Assembly: GCA_021107945.1 (NCBI GenBank)
Contig: JAIORV010000157.1
Location: 1-64,000 of the forward strand
Source of the DNA: Vulcanimicrobiota bacterium
GTDB taxonomy: Bacteria; Vulcanimicrobiota; JAJTBE01
Reading direction: 5' to 3'
Length of the DNA: 64,000 nt
The first letter of the stretch is position 1, and the number at the start of each line of letters is the position of its first letter. This document shows positions 38,862 through 49,461 of the stretch, piece after piece. Both the position numbers and the translations under genes were made by a program. The notes below the pieces were generated by a model. It worked only from the letters and a program-made list of their open reading frames with translations. It was not told where the DNA came from and made no database searches.

Positions 38862-39128
38862 CATTCCCGGCAAAAAGTGCTAAACCATACTTCCTTATAA
38901 TTACTATGAATATTCAATTTGAAAATTTTCCGATTCCTTCGTTTTTACAATGTTTTTTCCTCTTTAAGAATGGATGTGATATTTAAAGTGCATTGACACT
39001 AATGCAACAATTGGTTTTTGGAACAGCGCCACAATTGGTTTTAGAACAGCACCACAATTTATTGTGGTGGAGAGAGAATGGCTTAACCACGCCGTCCCAG
39101 CCTCTTCAGAGGCTTCCGGATGTACAGC

Positions 39129-39312
39129 GGGAGAGGAGGTAGTTTCCACCCTCTTTGAGGGGGGATTAAGGGGGGAGCAAAGAAGACAATATTTGCCGGA
39201 ATTAGCTTTAGCTTTTTCTAATCAGTATTATCCTTTTTGACCTGCGGCGAGACGCCGCAGCTACCGACATTGTTATAACGGTGGGGGCGGCGTCCCGCCG
39301 CCCAAATAACAA
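39129..39312. repeat. 184-bp direct repeat, copy 1
   Basis: gggagaggaggt...gccgcccaaataacaa, near-identical to 41372-41555. Confidence 0.9.
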
Positions 39313-39348
39313 ATAAACACACAATATTTTCCGGAGGAAGCTTGATAT

Positions 39349-40704
39349 ATGCATGATGATAACATTGACATGAATAATAATAATAAGCCAATAAAAATAA
39401 ATATGATCTGGATTATAGTTATTGTCATTCTCAATATTATTGTCGTTGCGTTTATTTTTCTGTATATCCGTTACTGGCACGTCCCTAACCGGAGCGATGA
39501 GGTTGAAAAAGTAATAAAAAGGGTTGAAAAAAGGATGGCAGATCTGGAATCCATCCCCCCGGAGGAAAACGGCTGGACATATTACAATGAAGCATCTCAG
39601 TGTTTGAATACCGACCCGATAAAAAAAGCATATACCGGACCGGCTGGTGGTATTGGTAGTAATTATTTGATAGAATATTTCAGGGAGAAAATAAATACAT
39701 CGGAAAAGTTGGCATTAATAAAGAGATGCGCAAGCATAAATAAGAAAAGCATTAATCTTGTTGACAAGGGATTTGAAAAGGATATGATATTTGTCCCCCC
39801 ACATTTTATTAGTCAGAAAGGATTAGGAAAAGAGTATGAAAACTTAATATCTTTTGAATGCTTTCTTGTCATGCTCGGGGACTATAAGAGAGAAATAGGA
39901 AATAGTAAAACTGCTTCGAAAAGATACCTTGAGAGTATAATTATTGGGATGAAAAATGAAGATGCTCGTATGGTCTATTGGACGGGTTTTAGTTATTACG
40001 CAAAAAAACAATTATTAAATTTAATAAATGACACTGAAAACTCAAAAGAAACATATAAATACATTATAAATAAAATCGATAAGATAGAGAAATTAAAAGA
40101 TGATTTCACAAAAAAAGAAGAAACAACTCTATACCTGCTCAACGAGTCTAATGATAGAATTAATAAACCAGTACAAATGCCTATAGATGGACCTCTAAGA
40201 TTTATCCCCTGGAACATAATTATTGAAAGGGAAAGGTCTATTACAAATAATTTATATCTCGATTTTCTGAAAAATTCAGGTTCACCATATCCAGAATCAA
40301 TAAAAAAGTTTCAAAATATAGAACCTCCAGAATATATATCTTTTTTTTCTTATTTCCCAGACACATTAGTAGAGAGCTATAAAAGATATAACATAGAAAT
40401 ATCATCTCTACGCGGAATGAAGCTCCTCTGTGCCTTGAAATATTACAGGGCGGAAAATGGAAAGTATCCCGATTCCCTCAACGAACTTGTCCCGAAATAT
40501 ATAAATAAAATACCCAAAGATCCATTTCCACGGGATGGAAAATATATCTATAAAAAGAAGCCTGACGGATCGATTCTCTTATATAGCATCGGGCCGGATC
40601 TTAAAGATGATATGGGAAGAAATCCCGGTCCTTATCAAAATATAATTGCTGACGGCGATATAGTATTCACATCAACAAAACCAGGGAAAAAGAAAGGGAA
40701 TTAA
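39349..40704 (+). CDS. membrane-anchored protein with pseudopilin/GspG-like C-terminal segment
   Basis: N-terminal TM; LKYYRAENGKYPDSLNELVPKYINKIPKDPFPRDGKYIYKK...YSIGPD. Confidence 0.65.
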   Translation: MHDDNIDMNNNNKPIKINMIWIIVIVILNIIVVAFIFLYIRYWHVPNRSDEVEKVIKRVEKRMADLESIPPEENGWTYYNEASQCLNTDPIKKAYTGPAGGIGSNYLIEYFREKINTSEKLALIKRCASINKKSINLVDKGFEKDMIFVPPHFISQKGLGKEYENLISFECFLVMLGDYKREIGNSKTASKRYLESIIIGMKNEDARMVYWTGFSYYAKKQLLNLINDTENSKETYKYIINKIDKIEKLKDDFTKKEETTLYLLNESNDRINKPVQMPIDGPLRFIPWNIIIERERSITNNLYLDFLKNSGSPYPESIKKFQNIEPPEYISFFSYFPDTLVESYKRYNIEISSLRGMKLLCALKYYRAENGKYPDSLNELVPKYINKIPKDPFPRDGKYIYKKKPDGSILLYSIGPDLKDDMGRNPGPYQNIIADGDIVFTSTKPGKKKGN

Positions 40705-40794
40705 GTATAGGACTTATGCATTTCAAAGAAAGAAATGCACAAAACTGTCATTCCTTCACGGAGTCTGCCCTCGAGCGGAACGAATAGTCAAGTC

Positions 40795-41010
40795 TGTCAT
40801 CCTGAGCGAAAAATGATCATCTCACTTTGCTAGATCAACTATGGCAAGAACAGATTTTACTTGCCTCCGATGTATTAATCAGCGAAGGATCTCATTCAGG
40901 CAAATATTCGGGAGATTCTTCGCTATGTGAATCACGAACATCAAGAATATACCGTCTTTGAGAAAGTCATCGGATCAAAGTAATTCTCTTGTGATCCACT
41001 CAGAATGACA
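40795..41010. repeat. MITE-like TGTCATCCTGAGCGAA element, copy 1
   Basis: tgtcatcctgagcgaa ... cactcagaatgaca. Confidence 0.75.
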
Positions 41011-41050
41011 AATTGCAGGGGCTGTCTTTAAAAAGTAACCGCATGCAGGC

Positions 41051-41287
41051 TGTCATCCTGAGCGAAAAATGATCATCTCACTTTGCTAGATCAACTATGG
41101 CAAGAACAGATTTTGCTTGCCTCCGATGTATTAATCAGCGAAGGATCTATCTACTCATAACACGCGACCTCTCCAATCAACATTCAGGAGATTCTTCGCT
41201 GTGTTAATCCCCGCACATCAACATAAAACCGTCTTTGAGCAAGTCGTCGGAGTAAATCAAGTCTTTCGTGTTTCGCTCAGAATGACA
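41051..41287. repeat. MITE-like TGTCATCCTGAGCGAA element, copy 2
   Basis: tgtcatcctgagcgaa ... ttcgctcagaatgaca; first about 100 nt nearly identical to copy 1. Confidence 0.8.
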
Positions 41288-41371
41288 ATCCCACGGCTTT
41301 CTTCAATATGGAAGGTTACATCCCATTGTAATAGAGGCATAATAAGAAGTCATCAAAGATTAGCTCCGAGA

Positions 41372-41555
41372 GGGAGAGGAGGTGATTTCCACCCTCTTTG
41401 AGGGGGGATTAAGGGGGGAGCAAAGAAGACAATATTTGCCGGAATTAGCTTTAGCTTTTTCTAATCAGTATTATCCTTTTTGACCTGCGGCGAGACGCCG
41501 CAGCTACCGACATTGTTATAACGGTGGGGGTGGCGTCCCGCCGCCCAAATAACAA
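41372..41555. repeat. 184-bp direct repeat, copy 2
   Basis: See copy 1; few substitutions. Confidence 0.9.
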
Positions 41556-41634
41556 GACATTATTTTCGAGAAATTGCTATGCTCCGAACCGGGATGGGGA
41601 TAAAATATGTGAAAATTAATAATAAGGAATTGAT

Positions 41635-43601
41635 ATGAGTAATAAGAAAATTATAATAATGGGAAACAGAAGTAAAGACTTGATAGTAACCGGAATTCAT
41701 CCAACAAAAGAACATTGGGAACAAATAACTCATATTGATAAGCCCTTTCATGAAGTAGGTGGAGGTCCGGATATAGTTAGAAAAATATTGGAAAAATTTG
41801 AAGGCTTAAATGTTAAACATGAATATACTAATAAAGAGAAAGTACACAAATCAATATCGTTATGGGAAAAGTTCGATTTCAAAGATCAGGATGAAAATGA
41901 ATGCGAACACTTCAGATTAAAGTCAAACCGTGAATATTTTATTGACGATAATGAATCTAAGGAAAACAATCCCGGGCAAAATGGAAGTAGTAGTCGTTTG
42001 ATATTTTTTAATACAACTGAGAAAAAGAAACGTTTATTAGGAGAAGAAATAAAAAATATAAAGGAAAAAATAAATGATGCATCAGTCATATTTTTTCGTA
42101 CACATTATGAACTTAATAGTCAATTTAAAAAAATTTTTAAAGCTAAAAAAACTGCCCAAAAAACAATCTTAATCGAGGATGCTCTGCGAAAATAGGTTAT
42201 CCATTAAGTTGGGAAAGGACTTTCAAAGAAATAGTCGAGGCTGTAAAAAAACTATTTGGAGCTTATCAATTTAAAAGCATCATTATAGTATTCTCTACTG
42301 AAGGGGCGGTTATAATTGAAAATAATGATAAGACTCTAATTTTCGACAAAACCAGACAGGAAGATGACTGGATATCAGAAAAAGGAAGGGAGGGAAGAGT
42401 ATTTGGATATGCATCTTGTGTCCTTGCATCCCTTGTATATTACGAAGCCAATAATAATTGCGATAAGATCAGTGCAATAAAAAAGGGGCTTCTTGCAGCG
42501 AGAGAACTTCATAAATGTGGATATATTTGCAAGGATAAATCACTGGATTTTCCGTATGAATCAGTCAGTAAAAAAATAAAAGAAAATTCAAGTAAAGATA
42601 ACGCATTTAGCATTTTTAAAGGGAGAGGAAACGAAACTATACTTGAATACGCCCTCCACAAGAAAAGAAGCAATAAATATGAACTTGCAAAACAAATTGT
42701 AGAAGAAGGAATAGATGAAGCTCTAAAAATTAAAAACATATATAGAGAAGAAATTGGGAAATGGATTAGTTTAGATAAAGATGAGATAGAAAGAGTTCGT
42801 GCAATTCGAAATATAATAAAGGTATATCTTAAAGACTGGCCCCAAAAAAAACCTCTTTCAATTGCTGTTTTTGGACCTCCGGGTTCAGGAAAATCTTTTT
42901 CAATAAAAGAAATTCTGAGGAATTCTTCGAAAGATAAAGACAACATTGTTATCGAGACATATAATTTATCTCAAATAGAATCTCCAAATGAATTGACTAC
43001 GGTATTTCACAAAATTCGAGATATCTACCTAAATAGTAAAATACCCTGTTTTTTTTGGGATGAATTCGATTCCATATTAAACAGCGAGCAACTTGGCTGG
43101 TTGAAACATTTTCTTGCTCCTATGCAGGATAGTAATTTCTACCAAGCTGGTTTTATACGTCCTTTAGGTGCTGCAATTTTTGTTTTTGCCGGTGGGACGT
43201 CAAAAACATATAGCGAATTCATTGAATCCAAAGGACTAACAAAAAAAGAAAAGCAAAAGATAAAACTTCCTGATTTCATTTCGAGAATCGATGGCTTCTT
43301 AGATGTGAAAGGAATTAATAGGAATAGAGAAGAGTATGGTATTCTGGGATTCTTCACAAATGATGACCATTATATTAAGCGCGCCATACTACTTCGCTCA
43401 TTACTGGAAAAAAAGCTGACAAAAAATGAAGATTATATGGATGAATATGTACTGGAAAAGTTACTGAAGACATATGAATATAAGTTTGGAATTAGATCAA
43501 TGGAGAAAATAATAGAATTGAGTCATATAAAAGATAAAAAGAGATTTACAATTTCATGCTTACCTTCGAAATCCATTATAAAAACCCATATAGATTTGTA
43601 A
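41635..43601 (+). pseudogene. frameshifted two-part AAA+ ATPase gene (N-part 41635..42195; C-part open in another frame 42198..43601)
   Basis: FGPPGSGKSFSIKEIL Walker A and PCFFWDEFDSI Walker B; an extra A in the AAAA at 42189-42192 would give LRKIGYPLSWERTFKEIVEAV continuously. Confidence 0.7.
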
Positions 43602-43865
43602 ACCATTAAATTTAATGTCTCCGGAGTGAATTTTTCAACAATTATTATTTCAATTTTTTATCCGGAAAAATGTTTATGGAATGCTGTAACTACTGATTTA
43701 TAACGTTTATTTAGGTGAAATACCGTATTTTAATAAGCATAAAAATATACCCGGAATTATCTGGAAAACACAAGGTGAAATTAGCAGTGGCATTCCATAT
43801 TGAATTAAACCTCCGCGGTCTCTGCGTCCTTTGCGGTGAATTAAAAAGCAATATCCGGGCTAATA

Positions 43866-44855
43866 CTAATACGACAGGGACCTCAAAGAAGCTTCCACAA
43901 TATCCCCAACACCGGGCAGGACTTCCGCTTCCAGCACGGGGCTATACGGGACGGGCAGGTCCATCGCCGCCACTCTCTCCGGCGGAGATTCCAGGCTGAA
44001 AAACGCATTCTCCATAATTACCGAGCATAATTCCGCTCCCACTCCCCCTGTGAGCGTGCCTTCTTCCACAACAACAACTCTGCCGGTTTTCTCCACTGAT
44101 TTCGTTATAGCTTTTTTGTCAAGAGGGTTCAGGGAGCGCAGGTCTATAACTTCCGGTTTATACCCTTCATTTTCAAGATAATCCGCCGCCTCTCTGCACA
44201 TATCAAGGGTTCTCCCATAAGAGAGAAGTGTAATGTCCTCTCCCTCGATTACAACCTTGGCTTTACCTATTGGAATGAGATTATCGTCTTTGGGGACTTG
44301 CCCCGTTTTATTATATAGAAGCTTACTCTCAAGGAAAAGAACCGGATTATTGTCCCTTATGGCGGATTTCAGAAGCCCTCTTGCGTCGGCGGGTGTCGAG
44401 GGCACGAGGATCTTCAAGCCCGGTATATGCAGAAAAAGCCCCTCCAGGCTCTGGGAGTGGCTTGCGCCGTAAGCTCTGCCTCCACCATACGGGGTTCTTA
44501 TAACAAGGGGAACTCTTATGTCATCCCTTCCGCCGAACATATACCTGAATTTGACTGCATGATTCAGGACCTGGTCGATGATAAGAGTCGTGAAGTCCAT
44601 GAACATTATTTCAAGAACCGGTCTCATTCCCATAAGGGCGGAGCCTGTGGCGATTCCCATAAGGGATCCCTCGCTTATGGGCGTCTCGACAATTCCGTCT
44701 TCGCCGAATTTGTCCAGCAAACCTGCCGTTACCCCGAATGCGCCGCCATAAACGCCGATATCTTCACCCATGATAAATACATTCCCGTCCCTTTCCATCT
44801 CCTCCGTCAGGGCGAGATTTATGGCGTCCTTCATTGACAAATCAACTTTATTCAA
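43866..44855 (-). CDS. pdhB: pyruvate/2-oxo acid dehydrogenase E1 component beta subunit
   Basis: NLALTEEMERDGNVFIMGEDIGVYGGAFGVT, RTPYGGGRAYGASHSQSLE, GLLKSAIRDNNPVLFLE. Confidence 0.9.
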   Translation of the reverse strand: MNKVDLSMKDAINLALTEEMERDGNVFIMGEDIGVYGGAFGVTAGLLDKFGEDGIVETPISEGSLMGIATGSALMGMRPVLEIMFMDFTTLIIDQVLNHAVKFRYMFGGRDDIRVPLVIRTPYGGGRAYGASHSQSLEGLFLHIPGLKILVPSTPADARGLLKSAIRDNNPVLFLESKLLYNKTGQVPKDDNLIPIGKAKVVIEGEDITLLSYGRTLDMCREAADYLENEGYKPEVIDLRSLNPLDKKAITKSVEKTGRVVVVEEGTLTGGVGAELCSVIMENAFFSLESPPERVAAMDLPVPYSPVLEAEVLPGVGDIVEASLRSLSY

Positions 44856-45358
44856 AGTATGTCTTTTCCCGTGAGGATGTTTTCAAGCTCATCTCCGGCC
44901 TCGGCTATGGTAATGATTGATTTTTCAAGCTCCCTTGCCTGGGCGGTTCCTGCCAGTTGGGTATCGACAATGACGAGGAAATCCTTGCCATTAATCTCCT
45001 TAATCGCCAGCGCGCCGTAATCAAGATCCATATTCATTCTCAACGCAGGCTCATACATCAGGAGTTGAGCCTTGCTGCATGTTGTGAAAATCTGGAATAT
45101 AACTTCCCCGTCCGAGTCCCGGCGGTTTGCCGTGATATAGACCTTCTGCTTTCTGTCCCCGGGGAGAGGCACAACAAGCTCAAATCCCTCTTCCGTGTCT
45201 GTATGGGTGATCCGGGTTCCGTCAACCACTTTTAACAGGAGGGATTCCAGGATACGCCCTGCAAGATTCCGACGTCTTTTCAAATCGTCTTCCGATGTAA
45301 ATGCCATCTCACTATGAGACCCTTTTATATTTCTCTCGAATTTCTCCATATTTAACAC
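44852..45358 (-). CDS. hypothetical protein overlapping the E1-beta gene
   Basis: 4-nt overlap with the downstream gene. Confidence 0.6.
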   Translation of the reverse strand: MLNMEKFERNIKGSHSEMAFTSEDDLKRRRNLAGRILESLLLKVVDGTRITHTDTEEGFELVVPLPGDRKQKVYITANRRDSDGEVIFQIFTTCSKAQLLMYEPALRMNMDLDYGALAIKEINGKDFLVIVDTQLAGTAQARELEKSIITIAEAGDELENILTGKDIL

Positions 45359-45389
45359 CTCTCATTTTATTTTCATATTCCACAGGGTG

Positions 45390-46550
45390 TTATGATGACT
45401 TCCCTCCTGATTTCACCGGGTAATTTATGGGGTATTTCACCGTGAAAGTCGTCCCCTCTTCAGGAGAAGTTGTAAATGATACATCTCCATTGAGGTATCT
45501 TTCAGTTAGTAACTTTATGCTGTATGTTCCAAGTCCCCTGTCTTCTCCTTTTGTGGAAAAAGATCTCTGGAAAATTTGCAACTGAATGTCTCTGGGTATA
45601 TACCCGGGATTATGGACATTGAATTTGATCATTTGTCCCTCGGTTTCACAACCCATGGTAACAATCTCTCCGTGGACAGAAGCTTCCAGGGCGTTTTTTG
45701 CAAGATTTAAAAGTACACGCTTGAGGAGGATTTTATCGCTTGTAAATTCTACATCTTGCGCTCCCGGATCGATCTGTACCTTGCATTTCTTTTCCGATTC
45801 ATATCCGGTAAACCGGTTTACGATCTCATTGAGGATCTCAATCGAGTTCAATAGCTCCGCCGAGGTTGAAAGCTCATTGTTTTCTGCCGCCGACAGAACT
45901 CTTTGTGCCTGGATTTCCTCAACTATAGTTGTTGATATGTCGAATATTATATTGGAATAATCTTCTCTTTCCTCAGGATCAGCTTCTCTCAAAATGTCGG
46001 CGAATCCCTGCATCGCTCCCGCGGTGTTTAAAATATCATGAAAAAATATTTTCTCCAGGACACGCCTCCGTTTCTCATGGCTAATATCGGTAATGGTGAA
46101 AAAAGTGTATGTTTTTTCATTTATTTCAAAAGGAACAGCCCAGACCCGGAGATCCAGAGCCTCCCCGTTTTTTATCGTGATTCTGCATTCATTTACAACC
46201 TCTTTTCCCTTCTGACTGGATAAAAAAGTCTTCACAGCACCACATGTTTTGCAAAACTCAGTTGTTCCACATCCGCCTTCAGTCTCGTAAGCATGGATAC
46301 ATTCAAATGCCTCGCCGGGACGAAGCCCCAGACCGCAGGTTGAATCCTCAGATTCAAGGAAACTCCTGAAGGTTCTGTTGGAAAAGATAATCTGTCTCTC
46401 TTCATTCAAAATTAATATCATATCGGGTATGGCATCAAGAATCTTCCCGATAATGGGGTGTTTTGCAATACTGTTATAAATCTCCAGAATTTCTTTTTTC
46501 TGAAGCCTTTCTGCAGGTGCAAATAGTGTTTTTAGTTTGTCTGATTTCAC
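45390..46550 (-). CDS. PAS-domain sensor histidine kinase
   Basis: ILDAIPDMILILNEERQIIFSNRTF PAS; FFHDILNTAGAMQGF; NLAKNALEAS...GLGTYSIKLLTERY HATPase. Confidence 0.85.
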   Translation of the reverse strand: MKSDKLKTLFAPAERLQKKEILEIYNSIAKHPIIGKILDAIPDMILILNEERQIIFSNRTFRSFLESEDSTCGLGLRPGEAFECIHAYETEGGCGTTEFCKTCGAVKTFLSSQKGKEVVNECRITIKNGEALDLRVWAVPFEINEKTYTFFTITDISHEKRRRVLEKIFFHDILNTAGAMQGFADILREADPEEREDYSNIIFDISTTIVEEIQAQRVLSAAENNELSTSAELLNSIEILNEIVNRFTGYESEKKCKVQIDPGAQDVEFTSDKILLKRVLLNLAKNALEASVHGEIVTMGCETEGQMIKFNVHNPGYIPRDIQLQIFQRSFSTKGEDRGLGTYSIKLLTERYLNGDVSFTTSPEEGTTFTVKYPINYPVKSGGKSS

Positions 46551-47016
46551 TTTGTTTCTCCTCTGTAAGGTAACTACTTATTCGATAGTCTCACCTGAAA
46601 CATCGTGGCACTAAAGCATGGAAACTCCTCACCCCAAAAGGAGCTAAACAGATGTTCTGCGGCAAATATTAATCAATAACTTTTTCAATAAAAACCATCA
46701 AAGCCCTCCTACAAACGGGAAATGGGAAGTGGGAGGTGGGAAATGAAATAGAATAGGGACAGCGCCCTATTTTTCGGGAAATTAGAGGAGGGATTAGAGG
46801 GGCATTAAACGGCGTCATTACTTCATTTAAGCTTGTAGCAAAAATAAGAAACTAGGGACAGCGCCCTGTTTTTGTGAGAAGTGAGGGGCGAGAAGTGGGA
46901 GGCGAGAAAAGGGAAATGGGAAGTGGTAGGTGAGAAAGGAAGGGCAAATTCTGTTGAAATCGAATATCGAATAGAGACTGAATGCCTATCATCAACACAG
47001 AATACAGGAGATAACA

Positions 47017-47505
47017 TTGAGCGATAAAATAACTTCACTTCCCCGCTTGAAAGATATTCTTGCAAGCCTGAAAGTCGAAGGGAAGAAAATTGTTTTTACA
47101 AACGGATGTTTTGATATTTTACATCTGGGTCATATAAAATATCTCAGAAAAGCAAAGGCCCTTGGCGATATCCTGGTTGTGGGTCTGAATACCGATTCGT
47201 CCGTTAGAAAAATCAAGGGAAGCCTGAGGCCGATCGTTCCGGAAGATGAAAGGGCTGAAATCCTGGCGGCGCTGGAGATGGTGGATTATGTTGTGATGTT
47301 TTCCCGGGAGACGCCGGAAAAGATAATACTGGAGTTACAACCCGATATACATGTAAAAGGTGGGGATTATACGGAAGAAATGTTGCCGGAAGCAAAACTG
47401 GTCAGGTCATACGGAGGAAAAGTCGCAATAATCCCACTCGTTGAAGGAAAAGCCACGACCAATATAATCAGGGAGATTCTGGACAGATATGGTAATCCGG
47501 AATGA
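47017..47505 (+). CDS. rfaE2: RfaE domain 2-like heptose-1-phosphate adenylyltransferase (TTG start)
   Basis: FTNGCFDILHLGHIKYLRKAKALGDILVVGLNTDSSVRKIKG; HVKGGDYTEEMLPEA. Confidence 0.88.
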   Translation: MSDKITSLPRLKDILASLKVEGKKIVFTNGCFDILHLGHIKYLRKAKALGDILVVGLNTDSSVRKIKGSLRPIVPEDERAEILAALEMVDYVVMFSRETPEKIILELQPDIHVKGGDYTEEMLPEAKLVRSYGGKVAIIPLVEGKATTNIIREILDRYGNPE

Positions 47506-47690
47506 GGAAAACGGATGCCAGATCTGTAGGAGGGACGTCCCCGTCCCGATAAACGGATGTCGGAATAAGGATATTTTACCTCTAAGGAAATGAGGAAAAC
47601 GGGGGGCGGGATTTACCACGAAGTCACGGAGAACACGGAGTTTTTTCTCCGGTTATCCTCTGCGGACTCCGCGCTCTCTGCGTTGAATAA

Positions 47691-49349
47691 TCACCCTCCA
47701 TATATCGAAAACATGCTTTGAACTACTCTTTCCACATTCGCCTTCCAGGTGTATTTCTCTGTCGCTTTTTTCCGGGCGGCGATTCCGAGATCTCTTCTCT
47801 TTTGCTCATTCTCAACAAGATCATCGATCGCCTTATAAAAGGCATCCACATCTTCCGGACATATCAGAACGGCATCAACGCCATCGTCAAGAATTTCCCC
47901 CATCTGACCAACCTCAGGGCATATTATAGCTTTACTCATCGCCATATATTCAAAAAGCTTTATGGGAGAAGAATATTCAAATCCCCTGCTTATTGTGAGC
48001 AGGAGAATGTCACAGGCATCAAGATAAGCAGGGACTTCGCCGGGATTCACGCGTCCCGTAAAGATAGTCGTGTTATTTGAATTTGAGGCATCATTGTTGC
48101 CTGTATTCAATTCCATTTTTTCTCTTTCAGGACCGCCACCCACAAGTAAAAAACTAATATTCTTATCGGTTGATATTGTTTTTTGTATGACTTCAGTCAG
48201 GAAATCAACCCCATGCCACGGATAAAAGCTTCCACAAAAACCGACGACCACTTTGTTTTCTAATCCATGCTTTTTTCTTATTTCATCTCCACCGCATCCC
48301 GGATGAAAAACATTCACATCAACCCCGTTAGGATTGACAAAAACTCTTTCCGGGGAACCGCCGGCACTTATTATATCCTTTTTTAATAATTCAGACACGG
48401 TGAAAATTCGACCGGCATGCTTTATGCAAATGTTCTCATACCTGGAGATAAACATCCTCATAACAGCTCCCGTCCCGCCCCATTTTCCGCTCTCATAAGA
48501 GAGAACCGCATTCATCTCAAGAGCAAGGGGAATTCCGGTAATCCTTGAAATCAACACGCCGCTCATTGAATATCTTCCGTGTCTTTGATAAATAAATGCG
48601 GGCTTTTTCTTTTTCACCAGAGGCAATGCTTTCAGGAAATATATAAAATCGTAAAGAATATCGGAAACGCCGCCTGTAAGGAGATTCTGCAAGGCAGGCT
48701 TAATAATTTCATATTCCCCCGATATCCCGGGGATATTTCCCGGAGAAACAACAACAATATCCCATCCCGTCTCCTGAAATGCGCGGATCACTCCCCTTGC
48801 GTGGGAAGTGGATCCCCTGTATGGATCCAGAAGATGACGAGACGGCGCCAGATAGACCACTTTCTTGTTGTCCGGGTCGGATTTACAATTGGAATCTCCC
48901 TTCACAAGAAGATATATGCCGGCAAGAAATGTGTATATCAACGCGCTAAACTCAATAAACAATGTGAGCAAAACGGCAAACGGAAAAATCAGGGCAAGTG
49001 TAAACCCGTCATACCACCTTACATATACGGGTTCGCTTCCCTCTGCTTCAATGATTATCTTTTCCTTTGAAGGTATGAAAAGAAGGAGAAAATAAAGAAC
49101 TAGCTTCTTGAAATAGTTTAAGGGTGGAGAAATCTGTATGACAGTGATGTCGTGGGGTTTTGATATTTTTTTCCTGCATTCAATCAATACCCCCGGTGAA
49201 AACTTGAATTTAATAGATTCTTCGATTGTCGCGCCGGGGAATCTCTCCTGAACAGACCCTTTAATGTCCCCCGGATCTTTCCCCCGGTATAATATATAAA
49301 TCTTTTTAGATTGTTTTTCTTTTATGTCTTGATTATTCATATCTTTCAA
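47691..49349 (-). CDS. glycosyltransferase family 4-like with N-terminal extension and TM segments
   Basis: YLAPSRHLLDPYRGSTSHARGVIRAF, NPNGVDVNVFHPG, SPIKLFEYMAMSKAIICP. Confidence 0.85.
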   Translation of the reverse strand: MKDMNNQDIKEKQSKKIYILYRGKDPGDIKGSVQERFPGATIEESIKFKFSPGVLIECRKKISKPHDITVIQISPPLNYFKKLVLYFLLLFIPSKEKIIIEAEGSEPVYVRWYDGFTLALIFPFAVLLTLFIEFSALIYTFLAGIYLLVKGDSNCKSDPDNKKVVYLAPSRHLLDPYRGSTSHARGVIRAFQETGWDIVVVSPGNIPGISGEYEIIKPALQNLLTGGVSDILYDFIYFLKALPLVKKKKPAFIYQRHGRYSMSGVLISRITGIPLALEMNAVLSYESGKWGGTGAVMRMFISRYENICIKHAGRIFTVSELLKKDIISAGGSPERVFVNPNGVDVNVFHPGCGGDEIRKKHGLENKVVVGFCGSFYPWHGVDFLTEVIQKTISTDKNISFLLVGGGPEREKMELNTGNNDASNSNNTTIFTGRVNPGEVPAYLDACDILLLTISRGFEYSSPIKLFEYMAMSKAIICPEVGQMGEILDDGVDAVLICPEDVDAFYKAIDDLVENEQKRRDLGIAARKKATEKYTWKANVERVVQSMFSIYGG

Positions 49350-49461
49350 GAAGGATTCTTTTGGTTAAAAGTTGCATTCATAACAAAAGAGTATCTTTTT
49401 CAGATTTTACCTGGTTAACCTTCAAACCAAAGAGACCTTTTCCTGTATAAAATATATTGAG

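Noticed and set aside
41201-41401. ORF 41201..41401
   Set aside because: Lies within the MITE-like and 184-bp repeats; no coding support.
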